Origin: Lachnospiraceae bacterium A2
GTDB taxonomy: Bacteria; Bacillota; Clostridia; Lachnospirales; Lachnospiraceae
Assembly: GCA_000403315.2 (NCBI GenBank)
Contig: KE159636.1
Location: 2,082,041-2,146,040, forward strand
Length of the DNA: 64,000 nucleotides
Direction: 5' to 3'
In this document: in pieces, positions 1-7,974 of the stretch
Layout of the letters: each line of letters begins with the position of its first letter
Numbering within the stretch: the stretch's first letter is position 1
Notes under the pieces: generated by a model
What the model was told of the DNA's origin: nothing
Database searches by the model: none
What the model saw: the letters and a program-made list of their open reading frames with translations, nothing else
Translations under genes and position numbers: made by a program

Positions 1-1
1 C

Positions 2-424
2 AGCCAATTTGGGGCGGGGAAAAAGCTGTTCCTTGGGTTTGCAAATACGGATGAAATTTTTGCAGTGGCCATGAGCCGGGAAGGGGAGGTGGGCAGCCGC
101 TATTTTGGCGGCCTTGCGGTCTTGCCCTATCTGGGCTGGACCCTTGGGACCTTGGCTGGGGCAGTCTGTGGGAACATATTGCCGCGGCAGGTCAGCGATG
201 CCCTTGGCCTTGCCATTTATGGGATGTTTATTGCCATTATAGTGCCAGCCATGAAAAAGGACAGCCGTATCCTGAAAATGGTCCTGCTGGCTGTGGCCTT
301 AAGCTGTGCACTTTATTATATCCCCGTGTTCCAGCATATTTCGGAGGGCTTTGCCATTATTATCTGCGCAGTAGCCGCTTCGGCGGCAGGAGCCTTGCTG
401 TTCCCCATGGAGGAAGGGGAGTAG
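2..424 (+). CDS. azlC: AzlC-family branched-chain amino acid permease, C-terminal part
   Basis: The reading frame is open from the window edge (first whole codon at base 2), so the N-terminus lies outside. The visible 140 residues show the AzlC C-terminal half: a DEIFA segment, then several hydrophobic stretches (YLGWTLGTLAGAVCG; GLAIYGMFIAIIVPAMKK; the alanine-rich last helix). AzlC works with the small partner AzlD as a membrane exporter of branched-chain amino acids or analogues, and an azlD-like gene follows about 70 bases downstream, which supports the call. It ends in EEGE before a TAG. Family assignment is by recognition; the substrate is not shown by the sequence. Confidence 0.88.
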   Translation, partial: SQFGAGKKLFLGFANTDEIFAVAMSREGEVGSRYFGGLAVLPYLGWTLGTLAGAVCGNILPRQVSDALGLAIYGMFIAIIVPAMKKDSRILKMVLLAVALSCALYYIPVFQHISEGFAIIICAVAASAAGALLFPMEEGE

Positions 425-496
425 GGCGTGCTGGCTTTGGGGAAAGGGCTGCATGGGACTGCCTGCATGTGGAAAAGAAAAATAGGAGGAAATCCA

Positions 497-805
497 ATGG
501 GGACAGGAAATTTCTGGCTTTACCTGCTGGTGATGTTTGGGGTAACGTACTTAATCCGGGTGCTGCCCTTTGTGGCGTTCCACAGGAAAATTGAAAATAA
601 ATATGTGCGTTCTTTTTTGGCATATATCCCTTATACGGTGCTGGGCGCCATGACGTTCCCGGCAGTCCTGTATGCGACAGGCTCCATGGTGGCAGCCGCA
701 GCCGGGGTTGCCGCAGCCTTTGCTGCAGCCTACCGGGGGAAAGGTCTGTTTACAGTGGCAGTCTGTGCCAGCGCAGTTGCATTTGCAGCAGGCCTTATCC
801 TGTAG
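497..805 (+). CDS. azlD: AzlD family branched-chain amino acid transport subunit
   Basis: A 102-residue, very hydrophobic protein with about four membrane segments and the AzlD signature TYLIRVLPF near the N-terminus, followed by a VRSFLAYIPYTVLGAMTFPA core. I chose ATG 497 because a clear AGGAGGA site lies seven bases upstream; an in-frame ATG at 428 would add an uncharged, implausible leader without a Shine-Dalgarno. It is the expected partner of the AzlC permease immediately upstream, and the two probably form one operon and one exporter complex in the cytoplasmic membrane. Confidence 0.9.
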   Translation: MGTGNFWLYLLVMFGVTYLIRVLPFVAFHRKIENKYVRSFLAYIPYTVLGAMTFPAVLYATGSMVAAAAGVAAAFAAAYRGKGLFTVAVCASAVAFAAGLIL

Positions 806-831
806 GCGCAGCGGCTGTGGGAAAAATACAC

Positions 832-885
832 TTGACATTCCTTTTTGGTTAGTATATACTAACCTTAAATGATAACTATTCTCAA
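832..885. promoter_or_regulatory. Promoter with overlapping 18-bp palindromic metal-regulator operator
   Basis: A TTGACA -35 (832-837) and TATACT -10 (855-860) are separated by exactly 17 bases. A perfect palindrome, GGTTAGTATATACTAACC (847-864), covers the -10. Its GGTTAG/CTAACC arms resemble sites of DtxR/IdeR-type iron repressors. Just downstream, AATGATAACTATTCTCA resembles a half-conserved Fur box. The gene served is the FeoB-associated small protein at 905, so iron- or metal-dependent repression is the natural reading. Promoter and palindrome are seen directly; the regulator identity is inferred. Confidence 0.75.
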
Positions 886-904
886 ATAGACAGGAGGATT
901 TGCC

Positions 905-1048
905 ATGGGTACTATTTTAGTTGGCGCAGTTGTGCTGCTTATTTCCATAGCCGCAGGCCGCAGCATTTATAAAAATAAAAAGGCAGGGAACTGCTGCGGC
1001 TCCTGCAGCGGGTGTGCCGGATGCAGCGAAAATTTTAGGAAAAATTAA
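905..1048 (+). CDS. FeoB-associated Cys-rich membrane protein
   Basis: A 47-residue protein: MGTILVGAVVLLISIAAGRS forms one N-terminal membrane helix, followed by a short basic linker and a cysteine cluster (CCGSCSGCAGC, residues 30-40). This matches the small FeoB-associated Cys-rich membrane family usually encoded beside the ferrous iron transporter FeoB. An AGGAGG ribosome site sits at 893-898. Here it stands alone with no feo gene in view, behind its own strong promoter with a palindromic operator. Its job in iron uptake is not established; the cysteines could bind metal near the membrane. Confidence 0.85.
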   Translation: MGTILVGAVVLLISIAAGRSIYKNKKAGNCCGSCSGCAGCSENFRKN

Positions 1049-1133
1049 GAAAACTGTAAGATACGCCTTCTGGGTTTATGGTATGATAAACAAGCGTAAA
1101 ATTTTGATACCGTATGCTCAGGAGGTGTTTTTT

Positions 1134-1538
1134 ATGAAAAAAAAATTTGCCATTTTAATAGGAGTGCTGGCAGTGGCCGCCCTGTTTGCAGGGCGCCATG
1201 TGATTGTGCAGGAAATCAAGACAAAAGCGACAATAGAAATTGGAAAGAAAATATTTGAAGGCCAATTGGGGAAGACTGTGAATATCGGCGGGGCTGATAT
1301 AGATGTTTCCAGCATTGCAGACCATTTTGAGGAACAGGACGTGAAACAGGCCACGGAGATTGCAGAGAAATATATTTCCCCGGAAAATATCCAGCAGGCG
1401 GCGGCTTTGGTGGCAAGCGGGGATACGGAAGGCCTGCAGGCCCTGGCGGAGGGGCAGGTAACGGAGGAGGATAAGCAAAAACTGCAGGAACTCTATGAGA
1501 AATATAAAGGCCTGCTGGAACAATATGCACCAAAATAA
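1134..1538 (+). CDS. Small exported or membrane-anchored protein of unknown function
   Basis: A 134-residue protein starting at ATG 1134, chosen because GGAGGTG lies nine bases upstream. Residues 1-20 (MKKKFAILIGVLAVAALFAG) form a positively charged hydrophobic signal peptide or anchor with no lipobox. The rest is acidic, helical and rich in Gln/Glu, with repeated EIAEKYISPENIQQA-like stretches and an ending in YEKYKGLLEQYAPK. I do not recognise a named family. The stop codon lies inside the left 12-bp direct repeat that flanks the adjacent dispersed element, so the element landed exactly at the 3' end of this gene. Confidence 0.7.
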   Translation: MKKKFAILIGVLAVAALFAGRHVIVQEIKTKATIEIGKKIFEGQLGKTVNIGGADIDVSSIADHFEEQDVKQATEIAEKYISPENIQQAAALVASGDTEGLQALAEGQVTEEDKQKLQELYEKYKGLLEQYAPK

Positions 1539-1775
1539 GCTTTGAATTCCCCATTTTGGATTAGGGTGCCAAAAGGGTGCGACGCACCCACTCTATACCA
1601 TATATTGATGTGCAAATTGATTTGCAATAACAATATATGGTATGAGCGTAGCACCAAAGGTGCTTTTGACACCTTAATCCCATTTTGTAATTCATAGTGC
1701 CAAAGGCAGCAAGACCTTTTGGCACTATCATATCGGCTATTATAAAAAATGGGGAAATTCAAACAAAATAAGCTT
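1531..1775. repeat. MITE-like element, copy 1, with terminal inverted repeats and 12-bp flanking duplication
   Basis: Terminal inverted repeats TTTGAATTCCCCATTTT (1541-1557) and AAAATGGGGAAATTCAAA (1746-1763) bound a non-coding insert. The bases CAAAATAAGCTT occur on both sides (1531-1542 and 1764-1775), as expected of a target-site duplication. The interior is itself palindromic, with ACCATATATTG and CAATATATGGT arms and GTGCCAAAAGG / CCTTTTGGCAC arms. A second full copy lies at 29592-29805 and a right-end relic at 57484-57540. Duplications of 10-12 bp are typical of some IS4/IS231-group transposases; none is present in the window. Confidence 0.78.
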
Positions 1776-1940
1776 CTTGCAAAAGGCAAGGCGAAATGCT
1801 ACAATAGTAAAAATAAGCCGCCAGACGGGCTTGGTACGCAAGCTGTTTCTAGTGGTTTGCCGTTCCGTTTGGAAGGGCCGTAATATGGTTGCAGGCCATT
1901 TGGCTTGCAGGCATAAGAATTACAGATATGGGAGGAAAAA

Positions 1941-3191
1941 ATGGGAAATATTATGGATAAGCTGCCCAGGCAGATAAAAGCAAAAGATCCGGAAGCGGAG
2001 CGGGAAAAAGTTTTAAGCAGGATGCAGCAGGATGATTTTTTATTGAAACAGATAGATGAATTCCGGGAAAAGGCCAAACAACTGCAGACTATCTTGGTAA
2101 CAAAGGAAAATAAGGTAGACGAGCTCCAAGGAGTACTGGAGGAGCGGGAAGAACAGGCAAGGCAGCTCCAGCAGGCGTTGGAAGACCAGCAGAAGGAAGC
2201 AGACCTGCTTGTCCGTGGCGTACAGCAGCAGATAGACGTCATGGTTGCAAGGGTGGACGCCCAGATCAAGGCCATGGAAGGGAGCATTGGCGGTGAAATC
2301 AGCGCCTTGGACGATAAGGTTTCCAGCCAGGTGGAGGCATTGGAGGATGCTTCCAGGCAGGGGAACGCCGTGATTGCCCAATCCCTGGAAAATGTTTCCG
2401 GGACAGTGGAACGGAAGATGGGGGAAGTTTCCGGGACGGTTGACCGGAGGATCCGCGATATTTCCGACATGGCCGACCAGAAAATGGAAGAAATAGAAGC
2501 AGTGGTGGAACAGAACATGAAGTCTGTTTCCGAATTGTCCAGCCAGAACATGGCCGGACTGTCCGCGTCTGTGGGCAAGGGCATGAAAGAGGTTTCCCAA
2601 TTGGTGGGCCAGAAAATGCACGACCTGACTGCCGTGGTGGATTTGCGGACGGAGCGCGTCTGTACCGCAGCCGACCAGACACTGCAGAATTTCCCGGAAA
2701 TCTTGGGCAAGAAAACAGAGGAGCAGACCAAAGAAATAGAATCGCTCCTTTCTGCCCTTTCCGGCAAGCTGGACGGCATGAAGGCGGAAGTTTCCAAGTC
2801 CTCTGCGGATGCGCAGGCAGAACTTTCCGGCAAGCTGGGGCAGATTGGGACAGACATTTCCAGGCTTTCCGGGGATTCCCAGAAGAAGCTGCTGGAAAAG
2901 CTGGATGCGCTGGAAGAAGAAATTGGGAAAATCACGGAACTGACCCAAAAGGATGTTTCCGAAAAGCTGGATGCCTTAAAGGCAGAGCTTGGGGAAAAAG
3001 TCCACAATGAGAGCGTGAAATGTTACCGGAATGTCCAGTCTGCAGTAGACGAAATGAAGCGGAATATGGAAACGGCGGACGAGGAGAGCCGGAAAATGAT
3101 GAAGGGCAGTTTCCGGGCAGTTATCATCCTTGCAGCCGCAAACCTTGCAGGCATTCTTGGGATTGCAGGACACCTGATGGGCTGGTTCTGA
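1941..3191 (+). CDS. Long coiled-coil protein with C-terminal membrane anchor
   Basis: A 416-residue protein dominated by heptad-like Glu/Gln/Lys-rich helix from about residue 15 to 385, with a glutamine-rich early section and a middle section of about 20-residue repeats of the type QNMKSVSELSSQNMAGLS. The final 25 residues (FRAVIILAAANLAGILGIAG) form one membrane helix, so the bulk is probably cytoplasmic and tail-anchored. It looks structurally like MCP-type or tether coils but has no signalling tip motif. ATG 1941 has GGAGG at 1930. Similar proteins are conserved hypotheticals in Lachnospiraceae, as far as I recall; no function can be assigned. Confidence 0.82.
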   Translation: MGNIMDKLPRQIKAKDPEAEREKVLSRMQQDDFLLKQIDEFREKAKQLQTILVTKENKVDELQGVLEEREEQARQLQQALEDQQKEADLLVRGVQQQIDVMVARVDAQIKAMEGSIGGEISALDDKVSSQVEALEDASRQGNAVIAQSLENVSGTVERKMGEVSGTVDRRIRDISDMADQKMEEIEAVVEQNMKSVSELSSQNMAGLSASVGKGMKEVSQLVGQKMHDLTAVVDLRTERVCTAADQTLQNFPEILGKKTEEQTKEIESLLSALSGKLDGMKAEVSKSSADAQAELSGKLGQIGTDISRLSGDSQKKLLEKLDALEEEIGKITELTQKDVSEKLDALKAELGEKVHNESVKCYRNVQSAVDEMKRNMETADEESRKMMKGSFRAVIILAAANLAGILGIAGHLMGWF

Positions 3192-3248
3192 TGCAGCCCT
3201 TAAGTGCGGCAGCAGCCCATACACGCTGGGACCATAGGAGAAATAAAT

Positions 3249-4001
3249 ATGCAGGACAGGAAGAAAAAGAAGCCTTCTGCCCCATCCAGAAGCCATAAAA
3301 ATATGGGAAAAAACAGGGCTGCCAATAGACCAGCAGCCCAGCCGGAAAGCAAGGGGAAACGAAAAGCTGCCAATGGCAAAGCCTTGCGCAGAAAAGAAAA
3401 CGCCTGCAGCAGGAAACAGGAATGGAAGCCCGGGAATATGCTCTACCCAGTCCCGGCAGCCATGGTGACAGTGGCAGACAGGGCAGGGAGGGACAATATT
3501 ATAACCGTGGCATGGACAGGGACAATCTGCACCAATCCCCCTATGGTTTCTATTTCTGTCCGCCCGTAACGGTATTCCTACCATATGCTGGAGGAAACAG
3601 GGGAATTTGTCATTAATCTGCCTACCAGGGAGCTTGCCTATGCCACTGATTTCTGCGGGGTAAAATCAGGCCGGGAAGCTGACAAATTCGGGGAACTGCA
3701 CTTAACCAGGCAGAAAGCCTCCAAAGTACGCCCGCCCCTGATAGGGGAAAGCCCTGTAAATATTGAATGCAGGGTGACGGACTGCATAGCTCTCGGTTCC
3801 CACCATATGTTTTTGGCGGAAGTGGCCGCTGTCCATGTCGCAGAGGAGTACCTGGACCAATCCGGGGCTTTCCATTTGGAACAGGCAGGGCCTATGGTCT
3901 ATTCCCATGGTACTTATTTTGGATTGGGGGATGCCCTTGGGACATTTGGCTACAGCGTCAGAAAGAAGCAGAAAAAGAAAGAAAATATCCGAAAACAGTA
4001 G
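3249..4001 (+). pseudogene. Flavin reductase family protein interrupted by one in-frame TAA
   Basis: One continuous frame from ATG 3249 (AGGAG 3237-3241) to the TAG ending at 4001 encodes a flavin reductase-like (FMN-binding split barrel) protein, apart from a TAA at 3567-3569. Before it lie PGNMLYPVPAAMVTVAD and TNPPMVSISVRP; after it RYSYHMLEETGEFVINLPT, FCGVKSGREADKF and the usual C-terminal PMVYSHGTYFGLG. The stop falls where the family normally has Glu in an RPERYSYH-type motif, so GAA to TAA is the simplest change. The first ~60 residues are an unusual Lys/Arg-rich extension. Either a recent pseudogene or a base-call error; no reading-frame shift is needed. Confidence 0.82.
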
Positions 4002-4116
4002 ATGATATGCCAAAAAGGTGCTATAATAAGGGAAAATGAAATGCAGTTGCTGTTGTCAAGGGGTGGCAGCTAACGTGAAGCAGGTTATAAAAGAAAAAGA
4101 AAAGGGAGTGGTCTTT

Positions 4117-4542
4117 TTGGAACATGCATCGTTGTTTAATAATTCAAGATTCTGTGCGATATGCCGTGGTTCCCTTCCAGACGATTATGAAGATGAACTT
4201 TGCCCGTTCTGTAAAGAGAACCAATTGTTTTCAGAAGTAAAGGATTATATCCGCTCAAAGGATGTAACGGAATATCAGGTAGCAGAATATTTTAACATCC
4301 CCCGGAGATTGGTAAAAAAGTGGATTATGGAAGGCAGAATCGAGTATAAGGAAGATGAGGAACGCCTTGATACCCTCCACTGCTCAAACTGCGGCGTCCC
4401 CATTACTTTTGGGCATCTGTGCCAGAAATGTTACAGGGAGATGAATAACTTGGAGCGCGCAGGGTTTGCAGCGTTTCAGGCTGGTTCTGATGATAACAGG
4501 ATGAGGTTTTTGGAAAAAGGTGATTCTTCCAAAGAAAAGTAA
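4117..4542 (+). CDS. Zinc-ribbon / helix-turn-helix protein (YvyF-like)
   Basis: About 141 residues from TTG 4117, chosen for AGGGAG eight bases upstream; an in-frame ATG at 4036 would add a cysteine-rich leader without a ribosome site. An N-terminal CAIC...CPFC zinc knuckle is followed by a winged-helix-like section (DYIRSKDVTEYQVAEYFNIP, RRLVKKWIMEGRIEYKED) and a second zinc ribbon, CSNCG...CQKCYRE. The layout matches the YvyF/TIGR03826 group, annotated from flagellar operons in bacilli, although there is no flagellar gene nearby here. A DNA-binding regulator is the likely role. A long hairpin terminator follows. Confidence 0.72.
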   Translation: MEHASLFNNSRFCAICRGSLPDDYEDELCPFCKENQLFSEVKDYIRSKDVTEYQVAEYFNIPRRLVKKWIMEGRIEYKEDEERLDTLHCSNCGVPITFGHLCQKCYREMNNLERAGFAAFQAGSDDNRMRFLEKGDSSKEK

Positions 4543-4575
4543 GGCTGTGCAGGCGCAGCCGGAGGAAAATGGCAG

Positions 4576-4650
4576 GGCTGCTGCAAAATACAAAAATTGT
4601 GGGTTTGCCCACTTTGCTCCTACGATTTGTATTTTGCAGCAGCCTTTTCT
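4576..4650 (+). terminator. Long-arm hairpin terminator
   Basis: Perfect 19-bp arms, GGCTGCTGCAAAATACAAA (4576-4594) and its complement (4626-4644), are followed by TTTTCTTAT. The loop contains GTGGGTTTGCCCAC, itself a hairpin and the same sequence that ends the structured repeat family nearby. It terminates the zinc-ribbon gene. Confidence 0.75.
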
Positions 4651-4655
4651 TATCT

Positions 4656-4982
4656 TATAGGAAAGACCGTGTTATTGTGAAGTGCTAAAGTGTATGAATT
4701 TCCTATAAGAGAAAAACAATTATGCGCAGCTCGCGGAGAGGAAATTTATTGCTGTGCAATCCGCTCGCGCGCGGAGAATGCGCTGTGCGCATTCTTTTTT
4801 ATCTTATAGGAAAGACCTTGCCACGCTAAAGCGTGAAAGTGTCTTTCCTATAAGACAAAAAATAATATGCGCACTCGCACAAGAGGTAAAATATTGCTTC
4901 GCAATTGTGCTCGGCGCACAAAGTGTCCAAGCCCCTCATGAGTGAGGGGTAGGGGAGCTGAAGTGGGCTTGCCCACTTTGTT
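4656..4982. repeat. Structured dispersed element, family A: one degenerate and one full copy in tandem
   Basis: Two modules follow each other. Each opens with a hairpin made of TATAGGAAA and TTTCCTATA arms (4656-4664/4699-4707; 4803-4816/4841-4854, the second a perfect 14 bp). After it comes a conserved block beginning ATGCGCACTCGCAC, with stems ATTGC-TTC-GCAAT (4893-4905), CCCCTCA...TGAGGGG and AGTGGGC-TT-GCCCACT (4962-4977), ending in TTGTTC. Related copies lie at 31202-31420 and 35815-36005, with fragments at 30795 and 49990. Stems are kept by paired changes between copies, so a folded RNA or DNA is conserved. Confidence 0.8.
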
Positions 4983-5004
4983 CTTTCTTGGATTTTGGGC
5001 TCCC

Positions 5005-5532
5005 TTATTTTATCAGAAGGTCCATCAGGAACGCATACACTTCCTCGTTCTGTTTTTTCCAGTTTTCGCACACCGCTTCCGCCTGTTCCTTGGTTTTAGC
5101 TGTAATCGTCAAGTCAACCAATGCCCGGTCTTTTTCCTTAATCTGGCACCGCACGGCATATTCCTGCGCCGTGGTCTTATAATAATCCGCAATGACAGAA
5201 ATTTCCTGTTTCAGTTCCATTTTATTCTCTGCAAAATAAGTGAGAACGTCTGCCTTGATGGCGGAAGAAATCTTGTCTGGGAAAAAGGAAAGGGTTTCCC
5301 TCCCGGCAGGGGTAATATAGTAGCAAGTGTTGTTATGGGTGGATTTTGCATGGATGAGTTCCGCGCCAATCAGTTCATTGATGGCCTGCTGGATGGTAAA
5401 ATAAGTGGTATATTCTTTATCCAGTACAAAGTTGGAAATCTGGGTGTTTGTCAGGGGAAAATCCACATGGTCTAACATATATAATACAATCAGTTTATAT
5501 TGGGTTAAGGCTTCGGCCATTTTCTTCACCAT
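5005..5532 (-). CDS. DUF4364 family protein
   Basis: A 175-residue protein with the DUF4364 pattern: an N-terminal winged-helix-like region (LTQYKLIVLYMLDHVDFPLT, NTQISNFVLDKEYTTYFT, INELIGAELI) and a mixed alpha/beta C-terminal part (CYYITPAGRETLSFFPDKI). The family is widespread in Clostridia, and PadR/wHTH similarity suggests a DNA-binding role, but no target is known. The start is uncertain: AAAGGA lies only three bases before the first ATG (5530-5532), so the ATG four codons later (5518-5520) may be used. It reads away from structured repeats that occupy its 3' side. Confidence 0.85.
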   Translation of the reverse strand: MVKKMAEALTQYKLIVLYMLDHVDFPLTNTQISNFVLDKEYTTYFTIQQAINELIGAELIHAKSTHNNTCYYITPAGRETLSFFPDKISSAIKADVLTYFAENKMELKQEISVIADYYKTTAQEYAVRCQIKEKDRALVDLTITAKTKEQAEAVCENWKKQNEEVYAFLMDLLIK

Positions 5533-5615
5533 TCCTTTCTATGGGCAAACAAGATACGCTCCAGAGCCATGCCCTTATCATAATGGGCTTGGTATTTTTC
5601 CATGGGCGCTGCTTA

Positions 5616-6533
5616 TCAGAAGTATTTTCCCTGCCAAGTATCCTGTTCCTTTAGGGTTTGGTGGATTTGGTTTAAGACGCTGCGTTTCGCACGGCTCCAA
5701 AGAGGGGCCATCAGAAGTTCCTTTGGCCCGTCCCCGGTCAGCCGGTGGATTGTAATGGACGGGGGCAGGAGCTCTAAGCATCTGCAAACCATTTCGCAGT
5801 ATTCTTCTTGCGTAAAAAGGGGAAACGGGCGTTCCCGGTAAAGGGTGCCTAAATCAGTGCCGGACAGGACATGGAGAAGCTGCAGCTTAATCCCAAAAAC
5901 AGGCAGGCGTCCCACATGGGAAACCGTTTCTAACATCTGCGCCCCCGATTCCCCGGGCAGCCCTAAAATGACATGGACAATGGACGGGATGCCCCGCTGG
6001 TGGAGCTGAAAGACCGCCTGATGGAAACATTCCAGGGTAAACCCGCTGCGGATAAAACGGCTGGTTTCGCTGTGGACTGTCTGCAGCCCCAATTCCACCC
6101 AGACGGGCTTGATACGGTTCAGCCCTTCCAGCAGTTTCAGAACCTCCCCGGAAAGGCAATCCGGCCGGGTTGCAATGGAAAGGATTACCACATCTGGGTC
6201 TTTGATGGCGTCCATAAAAAGCTTCCTCAGCTTTTCTACCGGGGCGTAGGTGTTCGTGTATGCCTGGAAGTATGCGATAAATTTCCGGCAGTTCCGTTTG
6301 TTCCGGAGCTGCCCTTTGGCAGCCGCCAACTGTTCCGGGATAGGGGCGCAGCCGTCCTGGGCAAAATCCCCGCTGCCTGCTGCGCTGCAAAAAATGCATC
6401 CCCGGCTCCCCAGCGTCCCATCCCGGTTGGGGCATGTCATGCCCCCGTTTAAGGCCAGCCGGTAGACCTTTTCCCCAAAGGCCTGTTTCAAATAATAATC
6501 TACGGAATAATACCGTTTTTCACCCCAAAACAT
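5616..6533 (-). CDS. TIGR01212-family radical SAM protein (YhcC-like)
   Basis: A 305-residue radical SAM protein. The cluster-binding cysteines are C34, C46 and C49 in GGMTCPNRDGT...GCIFC, the arrangement of the YhcC/TIGR01212 group rather than classical CX3CX2C. TNTYAPVEKL, VVILSIATRPDCL and WVELGLQTVHSETS are family hallmarks. These proteins bind a 4Fe-4S cluster and S-adenosylmethionine; the substrate is not settled, with roles in RNA modification suggested. It lies just downstream of the malic enzyme gene on the same strand (six-base gap), so the two may be cotranscribed. C-terminal length is normal for the family. Confidence 0.9.
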   Translation of the reverse strand: MFWGEKRYYSVDYYLKQAFGEKVYRLALNGGMTCPNRDGTLGSRGCIFCSAAGSGDFAQDGCAPIPEQLAAAKGQLRNKRNCRKFIAYFQAYTNTYAPVEKLRKLFMDAIKDPDVVILSIATRPDCLSGEVLKLLEGLNRIKPVWVELGLQTVHSETSRFIRSGFTLECFHQAVFQLHQRGIPSIVHVILGLPGESGAQMLETVSHVGRLPVFGIKLQLLHVLSGTDLGTLYRERPFPLFTQEEYCEMVCRCLELLPPSITIHRLTGDGPKELLMAPLWSRAKRSVLNQIHQTLKEQDTWQGKYF

Positions 6534-6538
6534 GGGTG

Positions 6539-7693
6539 TTACCTTGAAATATGGGATTTTACGGCATGGCTTACGGCCTGTGCTACCCGCGGGTCAAAGG
6601 CTTCCGGCAGGATGAAGTCTTCATGGAGCTGCCCTTCGGGGACAAGCCCTGCAATGGCTGTGGCAGCAGCCAGCTTCATTTCCTCTGTGATCTGTGACGC
6701 CCGCCCTTCCAGTGCGCCTTTGAAGATCCCGGGGAAGGCAATCACATTATTGACTTGGTTGGGGAAATCGCTACGCCCGGTGCCCACAACTTTTGCCCCG
6801 GCGGCTTTTGCAATGTCTGGCATAATTTCCGGCACTGGGTTTGCCATGGCAAATAAGATAGCGTCCTTGCCCATGGAGGATACCATTTCAGGGGTCACAA
6901 TCCCGGGGGCGGAAACCCCCACAAAGATGTCTGCCCCTGCCAAAGCGTCTGCCAGCGTCCCTTTCTTTTGCCCCAGGTTGGTAAGCCCCGCCATTTTTTC
7001 CTGCATCCAGTTCAGCCCGGGGTAATCCTTATGTATCATCCCATGGCGGTCGCACAGGGTAATGTTTGGGAACCCATAAGCCAAAAGCAGCCGTGCAATG
7101 GCAATGCCTGCAGAGCCTGCGCCGTTTATTACAACCTGGCAGCCTTCCTTCTGTTTCCCGGTGACTTTCAGCGCATTGATAATCCCAGCCAGCACCACAA
7201 TGGCCGTGCCGTGCTGGTCGTCATGGAAAACCGGGATAGGGAGGGTTTCTTTCAGCCGTTCTTCAATCTCAAAGCAGCGGGGGGCGGAAATATCCTCTAA
7301 GTTGATGCCCCCAAAGCCCGGGGCCAGATAAGCGACGGCCTTGATAATCTCCTCGGTGTCCTGGGTATCAAGGCAGATGGGCACTGCATTGATGCCGCCA
7401 AATTCCTTGAACAGGACGCATTTCCCTTCCATGACAGGCATGGCGGCATGGGGGCCTATGTTCCCAAGGCCAAGGACGGCGCTCCCGTCGGATACCACCG
7501 CTACGGTATTTGCCTTCATTGTATAAAGGTAAGCCTGTTCCGGGTCTTCTGCAATCAGCTTGCAGGGCTCTGCCACCCCCGGCGTATATGCGATGGACAG
7601 GTCCTCCCGGTTTTTCACCGGGGCTTTCGAAACGGTTTCCAGCTTGCCGTTCCATTCTTTATGCAAAAAAATTGCTTTTTCACTGTTTGTCAT
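6539..7693 (-). CDS. NAD(P)-dependent malic enzyme
   Basis: A 384-residue malic enzyme of the short bacterial type. It oxidatively decarboxylates L-malate to pyruvate and CO2 with reduction of NAD(P)+. Visible elements: YTPGVAEPC (catalytic Tyr36), VVSDGSAVLGLGNIG, the metal-binding FGGINLEDISAPRCFEIEE, HDDQHGT (157-163) and the dinucleotide-binding GAGSAG (191-196). Position and length fit the MaeB-like core without the phosphotransacetylase-like tail found in enterobacterial MaeB. Cofactor preference cannot be read reliably. Its start is preceded by GGAGTGG, and it may be the first gene of a two-gene transcript with the radical SAM gene. Confidence 0.93.
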   Translation of the reverse strand: MTNSEKAIFLHKEWNGKLETVSKAPVKNREDLSIAYTPGVAEPCKLIAEDPEQAYLYTMKANTVAVVSDGSAVLGLGNIGPHAAMPVMEGKCVLFKEFGGINAVPICLDTQDTEEIIKAVAYLAPGFGGINLEDISAPRCFEIEERLKETLPIPVFHDDQHGTAIVVLAGIINALKVTGKQKEGCQVVINGAGSAGIAIARLLLAYGFPNITLCDRHGMIHKDYPGLNWMQEKMAGLTNLGQKKGTLADALAGADIFVGVSAPGIVTPEMVSSMGKDAILFAMANPVPEIMPDIAKAAGAKVVGTGRSDFPNQVNNVIAFPGIFKGALEGRASQITEEMKLAAATAIAGLVPEGQLHEDFILPEAFDPRVAQAVSHAVKSHISR

Positions 7694-7974
7694 AATGTGC
7701 CACTCCTTTCCAAAATGGGCTGCCCCTCAGCGGCCATAAGGCGTTTTGGTATTTGCCCCAGGCTTGCTGGGACAGCCAAAGTTATGGCCCGGCTGGCGGA
7801 TGCAGCCAAACGCTCTTATAAGGATATCATGAAAAATTTTACAAATCAAGAAAAAAGGACTTCCTATTTAGAAAAAGATGGTGTATAATAGAGTCCATTG
7901 AAATTTCTGTGATATGAAAAATCATTGTCTAATCTGACAGGGATTCCCAATAATGGCAGTTAAAGGAGAAAAAT

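Noticed and set aside
1799..3007. 402-residue serine-rich reading frame on the minus strand
   Set aside because: It is the complement of the coiled-coil gene; its composition is a by-product of TTCC/GGAA-rich codons, and no ribosome site or family match is seen.
4826..5071. Minus-strand frame sharing a peptide with another at 35817-36122
   Set aside because: The shared peptide only reflects the duplicated family-A structured DNA; stem covariation shows that structure, not coding, is conserved.
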